DNA of 46,601 bases from Burkholderiales bacterium (GTDB lineage: Bacteria; Pseudomonadota; Gammaproteobacteria; Burkholderiales; SG8-39), in contig JACZJV010000028.1 of assembly GCA_014860355.1 (NCBI GenBank), positions 1-46,601 of the forward strand. The letters run 5' to 3'. Positions 33,327-40,754 of the stretch are shown here, one piece after another. Numbering within the stretch: the first letter of the stretch is position 1; each line of letters begins with the position of its first letter. The notes under the pieces were generated by a model that was given only the letters and a program-made list of their open reading frames with translations, was not told where the DNA came from and made no database searches. Position numbers and translations under genes: made by a program.

Positions 33327-33653
33327 TCAGGGTTTCGATGGATCGTCTCCCGCGGCAAGCAGCGGCTTCAATCCGCGCGCGAGCGCCGCTTTCGCGAGCG
33401 CGTGCGTGGCGGTCGGGCTGGCAAACAGCAGCAGCAATCCGATCATCACCAGCTTTACCGTGACGAGCGTGAATCCGGCCTGCAGCATCATGCCCAGCAG
33501 CATGAGGCCCGCGCCTACGGTATCGGTGATGCTGGCCGCATGCATGCGCGTATAGAAGTCGGGCATGCGCACCAGGCCGAGCGCGCCGATGGCGCAGAAA
33601 GCGCCGCCCGCGACCAGGCAGAACCAGCTGAGGATATCCAGCGCCGCACTCAC
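33327..33653 (-). CDS. mrpG: MrpG-like antiporter subunit
   Basis: A 108-residue protein with three helices and the PhaG/MnhG motif set: GAFCAIGALGLVRMPDFYTRMHAASITDTVGAGLMLLGMM. The Arg-Met-Pro-Asp-Phe-Tyr-Thr-Arg-Met-His signature is perfect. It overlaps mrpF by 4 bp. Confidence 0.93.
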   Translation of the reverse strand: MSAALDILSWFCLVAGGAFCAIGALGLVRMPDFYTRMHAASITDTVGAGLMLLGMMLQAGFTLVTVKLVMIGLLLLFASPTATHALAKAALARGLKPLLAAGDDPSKP

Positions 33654-33934
33654 GTGTTCTGCTCCGCGTCTTCGCCGGGGTTCCCGAGGTCGCCGTAGCG
33701 GAAGAACTTCAGCACCGCGATCGTGCCGACGACATTGAGCAGTCCATAGACCAGGGCCAGATCCAGGAACTCCGGCCGGCCGGTGAGAAATCCGAGCACC
33801 GCAAGCATCAGCATCGCCAGGGTGCCTATGGTGTTCGCGGCCTGCAGGCGGTCGAATACCGTCGGTCCGAGCACGGCGCGCGCCAGGGCGAGACCGAGCG
33901 CTACCAGCAGCGCGATCGCGCCGGCAGCGTACAT
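33650..33934 (-). CDS. mrpF: MrpF-like antiporter subunit
   Basis: A 94-residue, three-helix protein with the MrpF pattern LARAVLGPTVFDRLQAANTIGTLAMLMLAVLGF and FLDLALVYGLLNVVGTIAVLKFF. Its acidic C-terminal tail is short. The start overlaps the mrpE stop by one base. Confidence 0.92.
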   Translation of the reverse strand: MYAAGAIALLVALGLALARAVLGPTVFDRLQAANTIGTLAMLMLAVLGFLTGRPEFLDLALVYGLLNVVGTIAVLKFFRYGDLGNPGEDAEQNT

Positions 33935-34410
33935 CAGCGGTAGCCCTCGACCCGGGTAACGCGCCGGTCCATCTCGCTGTCGATCACGCCCGCGCCCGAG
34001 GCCCGGGTCAGCCCGTGCACCAGGAACTCATTGTGCGCCGCCTCGACGGTGATGGTGCCGGGCGTGAGCGTGATCGAGTTGGCGTGCGTCGCCAGGCCGA
34101 CCTGCGATTTCTGCGACGGCTTGAAGCGCACCAGCACCGGACTGATGGGCAGGCGCGGGTCGAGGATGATGCGCGACACCTCCCATGCGCACTTTGCGAT
34201 TTCCTTGAACAGCCAGGGCCAGTAGAGCACGACGGCGGCGATCATCTGGATGGGGTGGCCTTCGCGATCGACGATTTTCATGCGCCGCGCGAGCAGCACC
34301 ACGACGAGCGCCGATCCGGCGCCGGCGCCAAGCAGGAAGGGCTCGAAATAGCCCGACAGCAGGATCCAGAATGCGTAGAGCACGATGCCGAGGCTGGCCA
34401 ACTGCAACAT
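33934..34410 (-). CDS. mrpE: MrpE-like antiporter subunit
   Basis: A 158-residue protein with two N-terminal helices and a soluble domain. Signatures are VLYWPWLFKEIAKCAWEVSRIILDPRLPISPVLVRF and ANSITLTPGTITVEAAHNEFLVHGLTRASG. It is the first gene of the ten-gene operon. A near-perfect AAGGAGGGG ribosome binding site precedes ATG 34410, and a hairpin lies in its leader. Confidence 0.93.
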   Translation of the reverse strand: MLQLASLGIVLYAFWILLSGYFEPFLLGAGAGSALVVVLLARRMKIVDREGHPIQMIAAVVLYWPWLFKEIAKCAWEVSRIILDPRLPISPVLVRFKPSQKSQVGLATHANSITLTPGTITVEAAHNEFLVHGLTRASGAGVIDSEMDRRVTRVEGYR

Positions 34411-34438
34411 CCGATCACCCCTCCTTAACCGAAAACGC

Positions 34439-34465
34439 AGCCCCGCGTCATTGTCCCGCGGGGCT
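34439..34465 (-). promoter_or_regulatory. Leader hairpin upstream of mrpE (possible attenuator)
   Basis: AGCCCCGCG (34439-34447) and CGCGGGGCT (34457-34465) form a perfect 9-bp stem with a 9-base loop. On the minus strand the stem is followed by GCGTTTTCGG, i.e. a short U-tract, and lies about 30 nt ahead of the mrpE start. No gene on either strand ends here, so it is not an ordinary gene-end terminator. Confidence 0.5.
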
Positions 34466-34666
34466 TTCGCCGCCAGCGAATTCTACATGGCCTTGCCCGC
34501 GCAAACAACGCAATCGGCCGCAATTGGCGCTTATGGCCGGGGCGCCAGAATGCGTCCCGGTGCGATTCGGTTTTTACGAATGAACATGCAACTATATTCG
34601 ACTTATCAATGCACGTGATCAACGCTATCGTGGCTGCATTCCAACAGCCAGAGGAGGTCCAACGCC

Positions 34667-35353
34667 GTGCAGATCGACAATCCGTTACGCGCCATCGAAC
34701 GCCAGCCCGCAGCCGGTTCCCTGCAGGCGGCGCTCGCCACCAACAAGGTCATCCGCAACACCTATCTGCTGCTCGCGATGACGCTCGTGTTCAGCGCGCT
34801 CACCGCCGCCGCGTCGATGGCGATGAAACTGCCGCATCCGGGTCTGGTGATCACCCTGGCGGGCTACTTCGGCCTGCTGTTTCTGACCACGAATTTCCGC
34901 GACAGCGCACTGGGACTCGCCTTCGTGTTCGCGCTCACCGGCTTCATGGGCTACACCCTCGGGCCGATTCTCAGCCTCTATCTGGGCATGCCCAACGGAG
35001 CGCAACTGGTGATGACCGCCCTGGGCGCGACGGGCACCGTGTTCCTCGGCTTGTCCGGCTACGCGCTCACCAGCCGCAAGGATTTCAGCTTCATGGGGGG
35101 ATTCCTCATGGTCGGCATCCTGGTGGGCTTTCTCGCCGGGCTGGGTGCGATCTTCTTCGACATGCCGGGACTCTCGCTCGCGGTATCCGCCATGTTCGTG
35201 CTGCTGATGTCCGGGTTGATACTGTATGAGACCAGCAACATCATCCACGGCGGGGAGACCAATTACATCATGGCCACCGTCACGCTCTACGTGTCCATTT
35301 TCAACCTGTTCACCAGCCTGCTCCACCTGCTGGGATTCGCCAACCGCGAGTAG
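34667..35353 (+). CDS. Bax inhibitor-1/YccA family membrane protein
   Basis: A 228-residue protein with seven predicted helices, homologous to E. coli YccA/YbhL and eukaryotic BI-1. Family marks are NKVIRNTYLLLAMTLVFSALTAA, FALTGFMGYTLGPILSLYLG, and the C-terminal LYETSNIIHGGETNYIMATVTLYVSIFNLFTSLLHLLG with its conserved acidic residue. YccA modulates FtsH proteolysis; other members leak Ca2+ or protons. GTG 34667 is preceded by GAGGAGG. It is divergent from the Mrp operon. Confidence 0.92.
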   Translation: MQIDNPLRAIERQPAAGSLQAALATNKVIRNTYLLLAMTLVFSALTAAASMAMKLPHPGLVITLAGYFGLLFLTTNFRDSALGLAFVFALTGFMGYTLGPILSLYLGMPNGAQLVMTALGATGTVFLGLSGYALTSRKDFSFMGGFLMVGILVGFLAGLGAIFFDMPGLSLAVSAMFVLLMSGLILYETSNIIHGGETNYIMATVTLYVSIFNLFTSLLHLLGFANRE

Positions 35354-35409
35354 CGGCGGGGTCACGGAACGCGCGGACAGACATGACGGAAAGCCGGGGA
35401 GCCTGAAGC

Positions 35410-36684
35410 GTGGAATTGCTGAGCATGGAGTTTCTCTCGGCGCTGGCGGCCATCATCGTCATCGACCTAGTGCTCGCCGGCGACAACGCCATCGTCATCG
35501 CGCTCGCCGCCCGCAGCCTACCCCGGCATCGGCAACGGCAGGCAATTGTCTGGGGCACGGCCGGGGCGGTCGTGGTGCGCAGCGCGCTGACGCTGGTCGT
35601 GGTCTGGCTGTTGAACATACCCGGCCTGTTGTTTGCCGGCGGGGTGATGCTGGTGTGGATCGCCTACAAGCTGCTGCTGCCCGAAAACGGCAACGGGAGC
35701 GTAGCCAGGATCGATGCCGCAGGCACTTTCTGGGGTGCAATCCGGACCATCGTGGTCGCCGACATGGTGATGGGTCTGGACAATGTCCTTGCGGTGGCCG
35801 GCGCCGCGCACGGAAGCTTTCTGCTCGTAATCCTCGGGCTGCTGATCAGCATCCCGATCGTCGTCTGGGGCAGCACCATGCTGCTGCGGTTCATCGAACG
35901 CTTCCCGGGCTTCGTCTATCTGGGTGCCGGCGTGCTCGCGCTGACGGCCGCCAGGATGATTTCCGCCGAGCCCTTCCTCAAGGATGTCCTTTCCGCCTAC
36001 GCCCTGACCGTGCCGGCTTTGTACGCGGTGATCGTGGTCGGCGTGTTGTGGGCGGGATTCGTCAGGAACCACCGCCTGCTGGAATCGAGAATCAGCGCGA
36101 GACTCGCCGAGTTTGCATTGGAGCGCGGCAGTCGCGCGTCCATTTCGCACGACGTGAAAGGAGGGAACGCCATGTTGAAGATACTTGTTCCGATCGAAGG
36201 TTCCCGCAGTTCGCTTTTCGCGGTGCCGCATGTCATAAGGGAATTCATGAAGAACCGGGCACTCGAAATTCACCTGCTGAATATCCAGCCGCCGTTGTCG
36301 TGGCATATTGCACGATTTGTCAGCAGGAAGAGCCGCGAGGCGTTCCACCGCGAAGAGGCCGAGAAGGCGCTGCGGCCCGTGCGACGGGTCCTGGACAACG
36401 CCGGCGTAGCGTATACGCTGCACTTAGAGACCGGGAGCGACAAGGCAAAAATCATTACCGAAACGGCGCGCAAGCTCGAGTGCGACCACATCGTGATGAG
36501 TACCGCGCGCAAGAACTCGCTCACGCGCATGCTGGAGGATTCGACCACCAACAAGGTGCTTGAACTGACGCAGGTGCCGGTCGAGGTGATCGCCGGCGAC
36601 ACTGTGTCGAGGCTGGAGCGCTACGGCATTCCGGCCGGGATCAGCGCGATCCTGGGCTTGATGTTCTTCGCCGCCGCGGACTGA
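35410..36684 (+). CDS. TerC/YjbE-type membrane protein fused to a UspA-like domain
   Basis: A 424-residue hybrid. Residues about 1-235 are a TerC/YjbE-type metal (Mn2+) transporter with the acidic motifs DLVLAGDNAIVIALAAR and DMVMGLDNVLAVAG. From Met255 (MLKILVPIEGSRSS) to about 395 is a universal-stress-protein domain; its ATP-binding Gly-rich motif is degenerate (STARKNSLTRML...STTNKVLE). A final hydrophobic stretch (GISAILGLMFF) may anchor the C-terminus. GTG 35410 and ATG 35425 are both possible starts. The UspA part has its own near-perfect ribosome binding site in the same frame, so a separate 170-residue UspA protein may also be made. Confidence 0.88.
   Translation: MELLSMEFLSALAAIIVIDLVLAGDNAIVIALAARSLPRHRQRQAIVWGTAGAVVVRSALTLVVVWLLNIPGLLFAGGVMLVWIAYKLLLPENGNGSVARIDAAGTFWGAIRTIVVADMVMGLDNVLAVAGAAHGSFLLVILGLLISIPIVVWGSTMLLRFIERFPGFVYLGAGVLALTAARMISAEPFLKDVLSAYALTVPALYAVIVVGVLWAGFVRNHRLLESRISARLAEFALERGSRASISHDVKGGNAMLKILVPIEGSRSSLFAVPHVIREFMKNRALEIHLLNIQPPLSWHIARFVSRKSREAFHREEAEKALRPVRRVLDNAGVAYTLHLETGSDKAKIITETARKLECDHIVMSTARKNSLTRMLEDSTTNKVLELTQVPVEVIAGDTVSRLERYGIPAGISAILGLMFFAAAD
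36157..36174 (+). promoter_or_regulatory. Internal ribosome binding site and start for the UspA part
   Basis: AAAGGAGGG at 36157-36165 is followed, six bases later, by ATG 36172. This ATG begins the UspA domain in the same frame as the upstream TerC domain; the Shine-Dalgarno sequence is itself read as Lys-Gly-Gly. The arrangement is what two adjacent genes would leave after losing the stop codon between them. Confidence 0.65.
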
Positions 36685-36691
36685 ACGTTGC

Positions 36692-36708
36692 GGGCCGTCT
36701 GGCGGCCC
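36692..36708. terminator. Hairpin between convergent terC-uspA and nhaR-like genes
   Basis: GGGCCG (36692-36697) pairs with CGGCCC (36703-36708) across five bases, just after the TerC-UspA stop. No T-run is present. It may act as a weak bidirectional terminator. Confidence 0.35.
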
Positions 36709-36794
36709 CCGACGCCTGCGTGCTACCGGTCGATGAAGCACTCAGCCCGGGTGCGGTCGAATCCGCATCCGGCATGACATCGGGCCGGACGCTT

Positions 36795-37688
36795 CTACGC
36801 GAACAAGCCCTCGCGCGCCGCCCCGGCAATGGCGACGACGCACGGATGCGTCACGCGCCGCTCGACCGAGATGGCGAAGAACTCCTCCACAATGTCCCCG
36901 GTTCGGCCCAGCACCTTCACGCCGTACTGGGTCTTGATTTCCGCTTCGAGGATGGTGGGTCCGATGAACACCCCTGCGCCGCGCTGCCCGAACGCCTTCA
37001 TCAGCGCGCTGTCGTCGAACTCTCCGACCACGCGGGGCCGGAGCTGGTTCGCCCCGCACCATCGTTCCAGCCGCGCCCGCATTGCCGCATCCTGCCCGGA
37101 GACCAGCATCGGGGCGCCGTTCAGACTGGCGGGAAACTTTCCCTTGAGCGTCTTGAGGAGTACGGCGGATGCAAAGAAGCTCACCCCTGATTCCCCGAGC
37201 CGGTGGTTGAATGCGCGCACGCTCACCGAGGGTGGAATCGGCGCGTCGGCGATGACCAGGTCGAGCCGATGCGCTGCCAGTTCCGCGAGCAGGCTATCGA
37301 GCTTCCATTCCCGGCAGACGATGCGCACGGGCGTGCTCAGACGGGTCGCCGGTTCGATCAGGCGATAGGCGATGGTCTTGGACACCGCATCGGCAACGCC
37401 CACGCGGAAATCCACCGGGCGGCCGCCCTCCGGGTAATTGCGCAGCGACTCCTCCAGTTCGGACCCGAGCGCGAAAATATCCTGCGCGTACCCGAAGGCG
37501 AGCCGCCCCGCATCGGTCAGCTCGAGGTTGCGGCCGCTCTTGGCAAACAGCGGTGTTCCCAGGTCCTCCTCCAGCAGCCCGATCTGCCCGCTTAGGGTCT
37601 GCGGCGTCAGATGCAGTTGCTCGCTCGCCCGCGCCACGCTGCCCGCCTTGGCTACGCGCCAGAAGTAGTGCAGATGTTTGAAATTCAT
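36795..37688 (-). CDS. NhaR-like LysR-family regulator
   Basis: A 297-residue LysR-type transcription factor. The helix-turn-helix MNFKHLHYFWRVAKAGSVARASEQLHLTPQTLSGQIGLLEEDLG is nearly diagnostic of NhaR, the Na+-responsive activator of nhaA in enterobacteria. The effector domain follows from about residue 90. The frame is open to 37802, but ATG 37688 gives the conserved N-terminus. No nhaA gene is in the window; the neighbours are a CaCA exchanger and, 3 kb away, the Mrp-type operon. It is divergent from a hibernation-factor-like gene across a palindrome that is a likely binding site. Confidence 0.9.
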   Translation of the reverse strand: MNFKHLHYFWRVAKAGSVARASEQLHLTPQTLSGQIGLLEEDLGTPLFAKSGRNLELTDAGRLAFGYAQDIFALGSELEESLRNYPEGGRPVDFRVGVADAVSKTIAYRLIEPATRLSTPVRIVCREWKLDSLLAELAAHRLDLVIADAPIPPSVSVRAFNHRLGESGVSFFASAVLLKTLKGKFPASLNGAPMLVSGQDAAMRARLERWCGANQLRPRVVGEFDDSALMKAFGQRGAGVFIGPTILEAEIKTQYGVKVLGRTGDIVEEFFAISVERRVTHPCVVAIAGAAREGLFA

Positions 37689-37704
37689 TGCGCCTATCCC
37701 TCGG

Positions 37705-37731
37705 TTTATTCGATCAATCATTCTGAATAAA
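37705..37731. promoter_or_regulatory. Palindromic operator between nhaR-like and hpf-like genes
   Basis: TTTATTC (37705-37711) and GAATAAA (37725-37731) are perfect inverted arms 13 bp apart, in an AT-rich island within the 116-bp divergent gap. They sit 17-43 bp upstream of the nhaR-like ATG. The T-N-A geometry fits a LysR-type dimer site, so autoregulation and control of the hpf-like gene are likely. Confidence 0.6.
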
Positions 37732-37804
37732 TCGATTTTACACCAAGGCCGGGCGCGGCCATACTGGGTCTCACGGCGCAACGACCGACGAGGAGGGAAC
37801 AAGC

Positions 37805-38179
37805 ATGCGCATCGAAATTCAAGGCGTGCGATTCGCGCTCACCGCCCCGCTTCTGGATCACACCGCGCGGCGGCTGCGCTTCGCCCTGACCCGGACCGGC
37901 GACCGGATCAAGCGTGTGGTGGTCCGCCTGGGTGTGGGCAAGGGCCCAGGCGCCGGCGAGAACAAGTTCTGCAGGATACAGGTTGTGCTCGAGCACGCGC
38001 CGCCCGTCCTGATCGAAGACGCAGGCGCCGATCTGTATGCCGCGATCGACAGGGCAGCGGAACGCGCCGGCCGCGGCGTAGCCAGCAGCGTTGATCGCCA
38101 GCGCGAGAGCCTTCGGCTGGCCAGGCTGCGGCCGGATCCCCTGGCGCCGGATGAGTCCACCGGTGCATTGCGCCACTGA
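37805..38179 (+). CDS. HPF/RaiA-like ribosome-associated protein
   Basis: A 124-residue protein with the S30AE fold typical of ribosome hibernation factors: MRIEIQGVRFALTAPLLDHTARRLRFAL followed by IKRVVVRLGVGKG, FCRIQVVLEHAPPVLIEDAGADLYAAIDRAAERA. The tail is basic and short, as in the small HPF/YfiA class. GAGGAGGG precedes ATG 37805. Its divergent LysR neighbour suggests ion-stress control of translation arrest. It could also be one of the HPF-like proteins of unknown role that lack hibernation activity. Confidence 0.82.
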   Translation: MRIEIQGVRFALTAPLLDHTARRLRFALTRTGDRIKRVVVRLGVGKGPGAGENKFCRIQVVLEHAPPVLIEDAGADLYAAIDRAAERAGRGVASSVDRQRESLRLARLRPDPLAPDESTGALRH

Positions 38180-38209
38180 AGGCGCCTGAGGCGTGGACGC
38201 CAACCCAAG

Positions 38210-39226
38210 TCAGCCGCCGAAGCGGAACAGGACGTAGGCATTCGACAGATAGACAAACAGGAGCAGGACGCTGATCCATCCTATGGTCCTGAAAACCCGA
38301 TCCGGCGGCCGGTACAACAAGCCGACGGTGACGGCGCCGGTCATCGCCACCGCCGACATCACCGATACCGCGTGCGTCGGCGACACATGGGACAGCAGCG
38401 GACCGCGCAGGTAAAACACGTCGTCTACGGCCAGGATCAACAGGTTGAACAGGTTGCTCGCGAGCAGATTGCCGATCGCCATGTCCAGGGCGCCCAGGCG
38501 CAGCGCCGAGAGCGTGACCGCCAGTTCCGGCAGCGAGGTGGCTGCGGCGACGAACAATGCGCCGACAAAGGACGTATTCCAGGCGTAGAGTGCGGCAATG
38601 TCCTCGCCGACGAACGGCAGCCACGTCCCGGTGCCGACGACCACCAGTGCCGCCAGGGAAAACCGCACGAGCGCCTGCCTGAGCGTGAGGTGGGGATAGC
38701 GCTCGGCTGCTTCTTCGACATACGCCGCCATCTGCTTCTTCTCGTAGCTGAACACGGCACGCATGGAAATCAGATAAACCACGACGATCACGGGGGAGTA
38801 GATGCCGACATGTCCCGGAGAAAGCGGGTCGACCTTTTGCGCCAGCAACAGGCTGAAACCGACGATGCCGAGGAGCAGGACGCCGAACCCGGCGGAAAGA
38901 ATATGCCCTTGTCTCGCCCGCGTATAGATCGATTCCTGGCGGTGAACCAGGTCGAGGACGACGAGATAGGTCAGATTGAGCACGCAGGCGCCCAGAATAT
39001 TGCCTACGGCGATGTCTGGCGCGTCGGCCGCGGCGACCGCGCTCACTCCCGTGGCGAGTTCGGGCAGCGAAGTGACCGACGCGAGCAGCACCACGCCGAT
39101 CCACGTGCCGCCCAGCCCGGTCTTCTCCGCAATCACGTCGCCGTAAAGCGAGAGACGCCAGCCGGCCAGGCCGATCAGGACCGCGCAGACGCCGAATTCA
39201 ATCCAAACGAGATATGCGTAGTACAC
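38210..39226 (-). CDS. CaCA-family sodium/calcium exchanger
   Basis: A 338-residue inner-membrane antiporter with two repeats of the Na_Ca_ex domain. The alpha repeats are clear: SVTSLPELATGVSAV...AVGNILGACVLNL in the first half and AATSLPELAVTLSALRLG..AIGNLLASNLFNL in the second. A charged cytoplasmic loop (YEKKQMAAYVEEAAERYPHLT) separates them. It exports Ca2+ (or other cations) using the Na+ or H+ gradient, consistent with the Mrp-type antiporter and NhaR-like regulator nearby. It is convergent with the hpf-like gene. Confidence 0.92.
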   Translation of the reverse strand: MYYAYLVWIEFGVCAVLIGLAGWRLSLYGDVIAEKTGLGGTWIGVVLLASVTSLPELATGVSAVAAADAPDIAVGNILGACVLNLTYLVVLDLVHRQESIYTRARQGHILSAGFGVLLLGIVGFSLLLAQKVDPLSPGHVGIYSPVIVVVYLISMRAVFSYEKKQMAAYVEEAAERYPHLTLRQALVRFSLAALVVVGTGTWLPFVGEDIAALYAWNTSFVGALFVAAATSLPELAVTLSALRLGALDMAIGNLLASNLFNLLILAVDDVFYLRGPLLSHVSPTHAVSVMSAVAMTGAVTVGLLYRPPDRVFRTIGWISVLLLFVYLSNAYVLFRFGG

Positions 39227-39278
39227 GCTGTTGCCACGCTCGCAAGACAGTGGGACGCATGGCGATTAGAACATGATT

Positions 39279-39302
39279 CGGGCGCGCCGATAGGCGCGCC
39301 CG
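39279..39302 (-). terminator. Hairpin after pntB
   Basis: CGGGCGCGCC (39279-39288), GATA loop, GGCGCGCCCG (39293-39302): a perfect 10-bp stem 25 bp beyond the pntB stop codon. The downstream minus-strand bases (AATCATG) contain no T-run, so termination may be Rho-assisted or the hairpin may protect the 3' end. Confidence 0.6.
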
Positions 39303-39326
39303 TGGGTCTTGGACTGGCGCCTGCGT

Positions 39327-40742
39327 TCAGGCCTTGAGCGCGGTCAGCACCTCGTCCAGCATCTTCTTCGCGTCGCCGAAGAGCATACGATTGTTGTCTT
39401 TGTAGAACAGCGGATTGTCCACGCCCGCATAGCCGGTGGCCATGCTGCGCTTCATCACGATCGACGTCTTGGCTTTCCACACTTGCAGCACCGGCATGCC
39501 GGCAATCGGACTCGACGGATCTTCCTCGGCAGCCGGGTTCACGATATCGTTGGCGCCGATGATCATGGCGACGTCGGTATCGGGGAAATCCTCGTTCAAT
39601 TCGTCCATCTCGAGCACGATGTCATATGGAACCTTGGCCTCGGCCAGCAGCACGTTCATGTGCCCAGGCATGCGCCCGGCAACCGGGTGGATGCCGAAGC
39701 GCACGTTCACGCCCTTCTCGCGCAGCACTTTGGTGATCTCATAGACAGTGTGCTGGGCCTGCGCCACCGCCATGCCGTAGCCCGGCACGATGATCACGTT
39801 CTTCGACTCGCGCAACAGCTCCGCAGTCTCCGCGGCAAGGACGGGATTGACTTCGCCCGCCGGCTGCACGCCGCCCGCAGGCGCCGGCGCGCCGCCATCG
39901 CTGCCGAATCCGCCCGCGATCACGCTGATGAAATTTCGGTTCATCGCCCGGCACATGATGTAGGAAAGTATCGCGCCGCTGGACCCGACCAGCGCGCCGA
40001 CGACTATCAGCAGGTCGTTCGAGAGCATGAAACCGGTCGCCGCTGCCGCCCAGCCGGAGTAGCTGTTGAGCATCGAAATCACCACCGGCATGTCGGCGCC
40101 GCCGATCGCCATCACCATGTGGATGCCGAAGAGCAGCGCAATCACGGTCATCACCACCAGCGGCATCATGCCGTCGTTGATCGATTCGGCATGCAGGAAC
40201 TCGCGCCCGAACCAGATCACCACCAGCAGGCCGGCGAGGTTCAACCAGTGGCGCCCGGGCAGCAGCAGGGTCTTGCCGCCGATCTTGCCCGAGAGCTTGC
40301 CGAAGGCGATCACCGAACCGGTGAAGGTCACCGCGCCGATGAGGATGCCGATGTAGATTTCCATTTCATGTATCGACTTCGCGGCGCCGGTGAATTCCGC
40401 CGAGGCCGCCGGGTCGATGTAGTTGGCAAAGCCGACCAGCATCGCGGCCAGGCCGACCAGGCTGTGCATCAGCGCCACCAGCTCCGGCATCTGCGTCATT
40501 CTCACGACGCGGGAAGCGTAAAGTCCGATGCTGCCGCCGACGACCATCGCGCCGATGATCCAGGCATAGCCGGCTGACGTGACGTGCGGCCCCGAAACCG
40601 TCGCCAGCACGGCGATGGTCATGCCGATCATGCCGTACAGGTTGCCGCGCCTCGAAGTCTCCGGATTGGAGAGACCGCCGAGGCTGAGGATGAAGAGTAT
40701 GGTCGCTCCGATATAGGAGGCAGTTGCAAGAGTCGCGGTCAT
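39327..40742 (-). CDS. pntB: PntB, NAD(P) transhydrogenase beta subunit
   Basis: A 471-residue protein with about nine N-terminal membrane helices (about 1-260) and a C-terminal NADP(H)-binding domain III with [54 protein letters not shown] and the [30 protein letters not shown] segment. With PntA it couples proton entry to hydride transfer from NADH to NADP+. It starts 12 bp after pntA. Confidence 0.96.
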   Translation of the reverse strand: MTATLATASYIGATILFILSLGGLSNPETSRRGNLYGMIGMTIAVLATVSGPHVTSAGYAWIIGAMVVGGSIGLYASRVVRMTQMPELVALMHSLVGLAAMLVGFANYIDPAASAEFTGAAKSIHEMEIYIGILIGAVTFTGSVIAFGKLSGKIGGKTLLLPGRHWLNLAGLLVVIWFGREFLHAESINDGMMPLVVMTVIALLFGIHMVMAIGGADMPVVISMLNSYSGWAAAATGFMLSNDLLIVVGALVGSSGAILSYIMCRAMNRNFISVIAGGFGSDGGAPAPAGGVQPAGEVNPVLAAETAELLRESKNVIIVPGYGMAVAQAQHTVYEITKVLREKGVNVRFGIHPVAGRMPGHMNVLLAEAKVPYDIVLEMDELNEDFPDTDVAMIIGANDIVNPAAEEDPSSPIAGMPVLQVWKAKTSIVMKRSMATGYAGVDNPLFYKDNNRMLFGDAKKMLDEVLTALKA

Positions 40743-40754
40743 GAATCGTCTCCG

